Of a stretch of 33,170 nucleotides of DNA, positions 31,112 through 33,170 are shown piece after piece (the stretch's first letter is position 1; each line of letters begins with the position of its first letter). The stretch is taken from the NCBI GenBank assembly GCA_035525495.1, contig DATLED010000045.1, positions 1-33,170 on the forward strand, given 5' to 3'. The notes below the pieces were generated by a model, which had not been told where the DNA came from, did no database searches, and saw nothing but the letters and a program-made list of their open reading frames with translations. Source of the stretch: DATLED01 sp035525495. Lineage in GTDB: Bacteria > Actinomycetota > Acidimicrobiia > Acidimicrobiales > CADCTF01. The translations under genes and the position numbers were made by a program.

Positions 31112-32467
31112 TCAGGTGAAAGCGGAGCGGCCGAAGGGGCCGATGGCCGCAAGAGCGCGAGTTTCCTTGCCGATCGTGGAGGCGACACGCCCGACGTCGT
31201 CGGTCGTGATGGCGTCGATGCGGGCCAGCAGCTCGTCGAGGTCGGACACCCGCCCGTGGACGAGCTGACTGCGACCGATGCGACCCATGCGCGCGCCGGT
31301 GTCCTCGAGGCCCAGGACCATCGAGCCCTTCACCTGACCCTTGGCGATGGCGAGTTCGCGCTCCGTCAACCCCTCTGCGACGAGCGAGTCGAACGCCTCG
31401 TGGAACAGCGCGACGACCTGCTCCGCGTTCTTCGGCGAGGTGCCGGCATAGAAGGCGAGGGCGCCGCAGTCGTGCAGCGCGAAGCGGTACGAGAACACGG
31501 AGTAGGCGAGCCCTCGCTTCTCGCGGATCTCCTGGAACAGGCGGCTGCTGATCCCGCCCCCGAGCGCCTGGGTGACGACCTCCAACGTGAATCGGTCGTC
31601 GTCGAGCGCGCCCGGCGTCCGCACCCCGAGGACGAGGTGAGCCTGCTCGGTCTTGCGCTTCTCGACCAGCCGAGGCTCCACGCGCGACGGCAGCACCGTG
31701 CGTGCACCGGGCGCGCCCCCCGTGGTCGATGGGCAGCCTGCGGCGATCGACGCCACGACCTCGTCGTGATCCAGCGCGCCGGCGGCGGCGACGACCACCT
31801 GCGAAGGCCGGTAGTGGGCGCCGTGGAAGCCGGCGATGTCCGCGGGTGCCATCACGGAGATGGTCTTCTCCGTCCCGAGGATCGACCGGCCGACGGCGTG
31901 ACCGGGGAACAGCGCTTCGGCCAAGAGGTCGTGGACGAGGTCGTCGGGCTCGTCCTGGCTCATCAGGATCTCCTCGAGGATCACCGAGCGCTCGGCCTCG
32001 ATCTCCTCGCGCCGGAACGCGGGCGACCACATGATGTCGTTGAGGATCCCGAGCCCGAGGTCGAGGTGCTCGGCCAGCAGCCGCAGCTCGAAGACGGTGT
32101 GCTCCTTGGCCGTCCACGCGTTGAGGTCGCCGCCGACCTCGTCGACCGCCTCGGCGATCTCGCGGGCGGACCGGTCGGCCGTCCCCTTGAAGAGCAGGTG
32201 CTCGAGGAAGTGCGATGCCCCCGACTGCTCGGGGGCCTCGTCTCGTGAGCCGATGCCGACCCAGAACCCCGCGGCCACCGAGCGCACGTCTTGCATGCGC
32301 TCGGTGACGACGGTAAGTCCCGTGTCCAGACGCGTGGTCCGTATCTGATGGCCTCGCTCTGCGGCGAGGGGCCCTTCGGGCGTCCGGCCTTGCCGCTCGG
32401 CTGGCGGCTGCTCGCTGGCGCTCCCGACGCCGCCGGTCAGGTCAACCCCTGCGTCGGCCGCGGTCAC
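31112..32467 (-). CDS. M16-family zinc metallopeptidase (PepR/MPP-like); start uncertain
   Basis: Insulinase-family peptidase. HFLEH (HxxEH, residues 86-90 if counted from GTG 32467) and the distal Glu E166 give the zinc site; the C-terminal R-x-Y-type loop, GLAYSVFSYRF, is present. The family usually starts near RTTRLDTGLTVVTERMQDVRS. Directly before that stands an in-frame 76-bp repeat (copy C) that encodes SASEQPPAERQGRTP-EGPLAAERG. The only ATG/GTG/TTG start in the gap is GTG at 32465-32467, which overlaps the end of pnp by 26 bp. An ATA at 32342-32344, with GAGG 7 nt upstream, is the position the family would prefer. The protein therefore has 451 residues, or about 410 with an unusual start. 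Confidence 0.88.
   Translation of the reverse strand: MTAADAGVDLTGGVGSASEQPPAERQGRTPEGPLAAERGHQIRTTRLDTGLTVVTERMQDVRSVAAGFWVGIGSRDEAPEQSGASHFLEHLLFKGTADRSAREIAEAVDEVGGDLNAWTAKEHTVFELRLLAEHLDLGLGILNDIMWSPAFRREEIEAERSVILEEILMSQDEPDDLVHDLLAEALFPGHAVGRSILGTEKTISVMAPADIAGFHGAHYRPSQVVVAAAGALDHDEVVASIAAGCPSTTGGAPGARTVLPSRVEPRLVEKRKTEQAHLVLGVRTPGALDDDRFTLEVVTQALGGGISSRLFQEIREKRGLAYSVFSYRFALHDCGALAFYAGTSPKNAEQVVALFHEAFDSLVAEGLTERELAIAKGQVKGSMVLGLEDTGARMGRIGRSQLVHGRVSDLDELLARIDAITTDDVGRVASTIGKETRALAAIGPFGRSAFT
32350..32425 (-). repeat. Dispersed GC-rich repeat, long copy C, between pnp and the M16 gene
   Basis: On the minus strand it reads GGGAGCGCCAGCGAGC, CCAGCCGAGCGGCAA, a variable GC-rich hairpin part and CGCCGCAGAGCGAGGCC. 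Its first, second and last modules match copy B (8837-8909). It lies in the gap after the pnp stop and is open in the M16 reading frame. Confidence 0.55.
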
Positions 32468-33170
32468 CGCCGCCGTTGCCGCCACGGCGGGGGCCGGAGC
32501 CGCCACCGCTGCGACGGGGGGCGCCGCCGAAGCCACCGCCGCCCAGCTCGGCCGGGCCGAGGTCGCCGAACTCGGCGCCGGCCTCTTCCTCGAAGAACTC
32601 CTCGAACGATGCCGTCTTCGTGGCCGTGCCGCCGCCGCTCGTCTCGGCGTCCTCGCCACCCTCGCCGGACGACGCGGCCGACGAAGAACCGCCGCCACCG
32701 CCACCGCCGCTCGACGGCTTGGCCGCGGGGGCGTCACCGGCGATCGACAGCGACACCTTGCCCTGGGGGTCGATGTCGTCGACACGGACCTGGATCTCGT
32801 CACCGAGGTCGACCACGTCCTCCACCTTCTCGACCCGCTTGCCCTGGCCCAGCTTGGAGATGTGGACCAGGCCGTCGCGGCCCGGCAGGATGTTGACGAA
32901 GGCACCGAACTTGGTGATGTTGACGACGCGCCCGCTGTAGATCGCACCGACCTCTGCCTTGGGCGGATCGAGGATCAGCTCGATGCGGCGACGGGCCTCG
33001 GTCACGGCCTCGCCGTCCTTGGACCCGATCGTGACCGTGCCGACGGTGCCGTCGTCGTCGACGGCGATGTCGGCGCCGGTCTCCTGCTGGATCGTGTTGA
33101 TGACCTTGCCCTTCGGGCCGATGACCTCGCCGATCTTGTCCATCGGGATCTCGAAGCTGATGATCTTCGG
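32442..33170 (-). CDS. pnp: Polyribonucleotide nucleotidyltransferase, C-terminal part (runs off the right edge)
   Basis: 3'-5' phosphorolytic exoribonuclease. The visible part has the end of the second RNase PH core followed by a KH domain (EVIGPKGKVINTIQQETGADI, the G-x-x-G loop GPKGK). The S1 domain is EVGAIYSGRVVNITKFGAFVNILPGRDGLVHISKL. A tail of about 99 residues then follows: a Gly/Ser stretch, an acidic-aromatic motif ASFEEFFEEEAGAEFGDLGP, and a Gly/Arg-rich end (GGAPRRSGGGSGPRRGG...DRGRRRG). The tail is longer than in most PNPases. The gene continues beyond base 33170. It is followed by repeat copy C and the M16 peptidase, as in the mycobacterial pnp-pepR order. Confidence 0.96.
   Translation of the reverse strand, partial: PKIISFEIPMDKIGEVIGPKGKVINTIQQETGADIAVDDDGTVGTVTIGSKDGEAVTEARRRIELILDPPKAEVGAIYSGRVVNITKFGAFVNILPGRDGLVHISKLGQGKRVEKVEDVVDLGDEIQVRVDDIDPQGKVSLSIAGDAPAAKPSSGGGGGGGSSSAASSGEGGEDAETSGGGTATKTASFEEFFEEEAGAEFGDLGPAELGGGGFGGAPRRSGGGSGPRRGGNGGGDRGRRRG

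Overview
The window is high-GC DNA with short intergenic gaps, frequent GTG starts and many stop/start overlaps. It is most likely chromosomal DNA of an actinobacterium. The order pnp - M16 peptidase - dapB ... dapA - rnj ... ftsK ... pgsA - cinA - recA, all on the minus strand, matches from memory the order known in Mycobacterium and relatives. A LexA box of the GAAC-N4-GTTC type and a mycobacterial-type RecA-NDp motif upstream of recA point the same way. The general style would suit Acidimicrobiia, but that is a guess.

Right to left (the direction of most transcription), the right edge holds the 3' end of pnp, an M16 zinc peptidase and dapB (about 30.3-33.2 kb). An ABC exporter follows (28.4-30.2 kb). 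Next comes an accessory block (17.4-28.3 kb). It contains a translationally coupled kinase-like phosphotransferase plus acyl-CoA dehydrogenase pair and a DedA-like membrane protein. It also contains a secreted or anchored FG-GAP-like protein, two TetR regulators, a two-iron ferritin-like oxygenase, a 1057-residue adenylate cyclase/AAA ATPase/TPR protein, and a PLP aminotransferase coupled to a tiny Cys-rich protein. A compact core block follows (12.2-17.4 kb): a winged-helix regulator, dapA, rnj, an SDR, an unknown protein and a frameshifted SRPBCC gene. FtsK, a membrane coiled-coil protein and a lone plus-strand membrane protein come next (8.4-12.2 kb). Then come thrB, queF, a CrtC/lipocalin-like unknown, a VOC protein, an SMP-30 lactonase and two GNAT acetyltransferases (3.7-8.3 kb). 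The block ends with rimO, pgsA, cinA and the 5' part of recA.

Common themes are lysine/threonine biosynthesis (dapA, dapB, thrB), RNA turnover (PNPase, RNase J), DNA damage and chromosome segregation (recA, cinA, ftsK), and a lipid or small-molecule catabolic set in the accessory block. No tRNA, rRNA, CRISPR, transposase, phage gene or assembly-gap signature was seen, and no gene-free stretch exceeds 300 bases. The regulatory observations I trust most are the two-signal recA promoter, the recurring TANNNT box 6-9 nt before start codons that lack a Shine-Dalgarno (leaderless genes), and a 29-bp TetR-type operator. I did not find a clear undescribed multi-gene system. The best leads are the aminotransferase/small-Cys-protein/cyclase plus-strand unit, the kinase/dehydrogenase pair, and a dispersed GC-rich repeat that reads into the N-terminus of the M16 peptidase.
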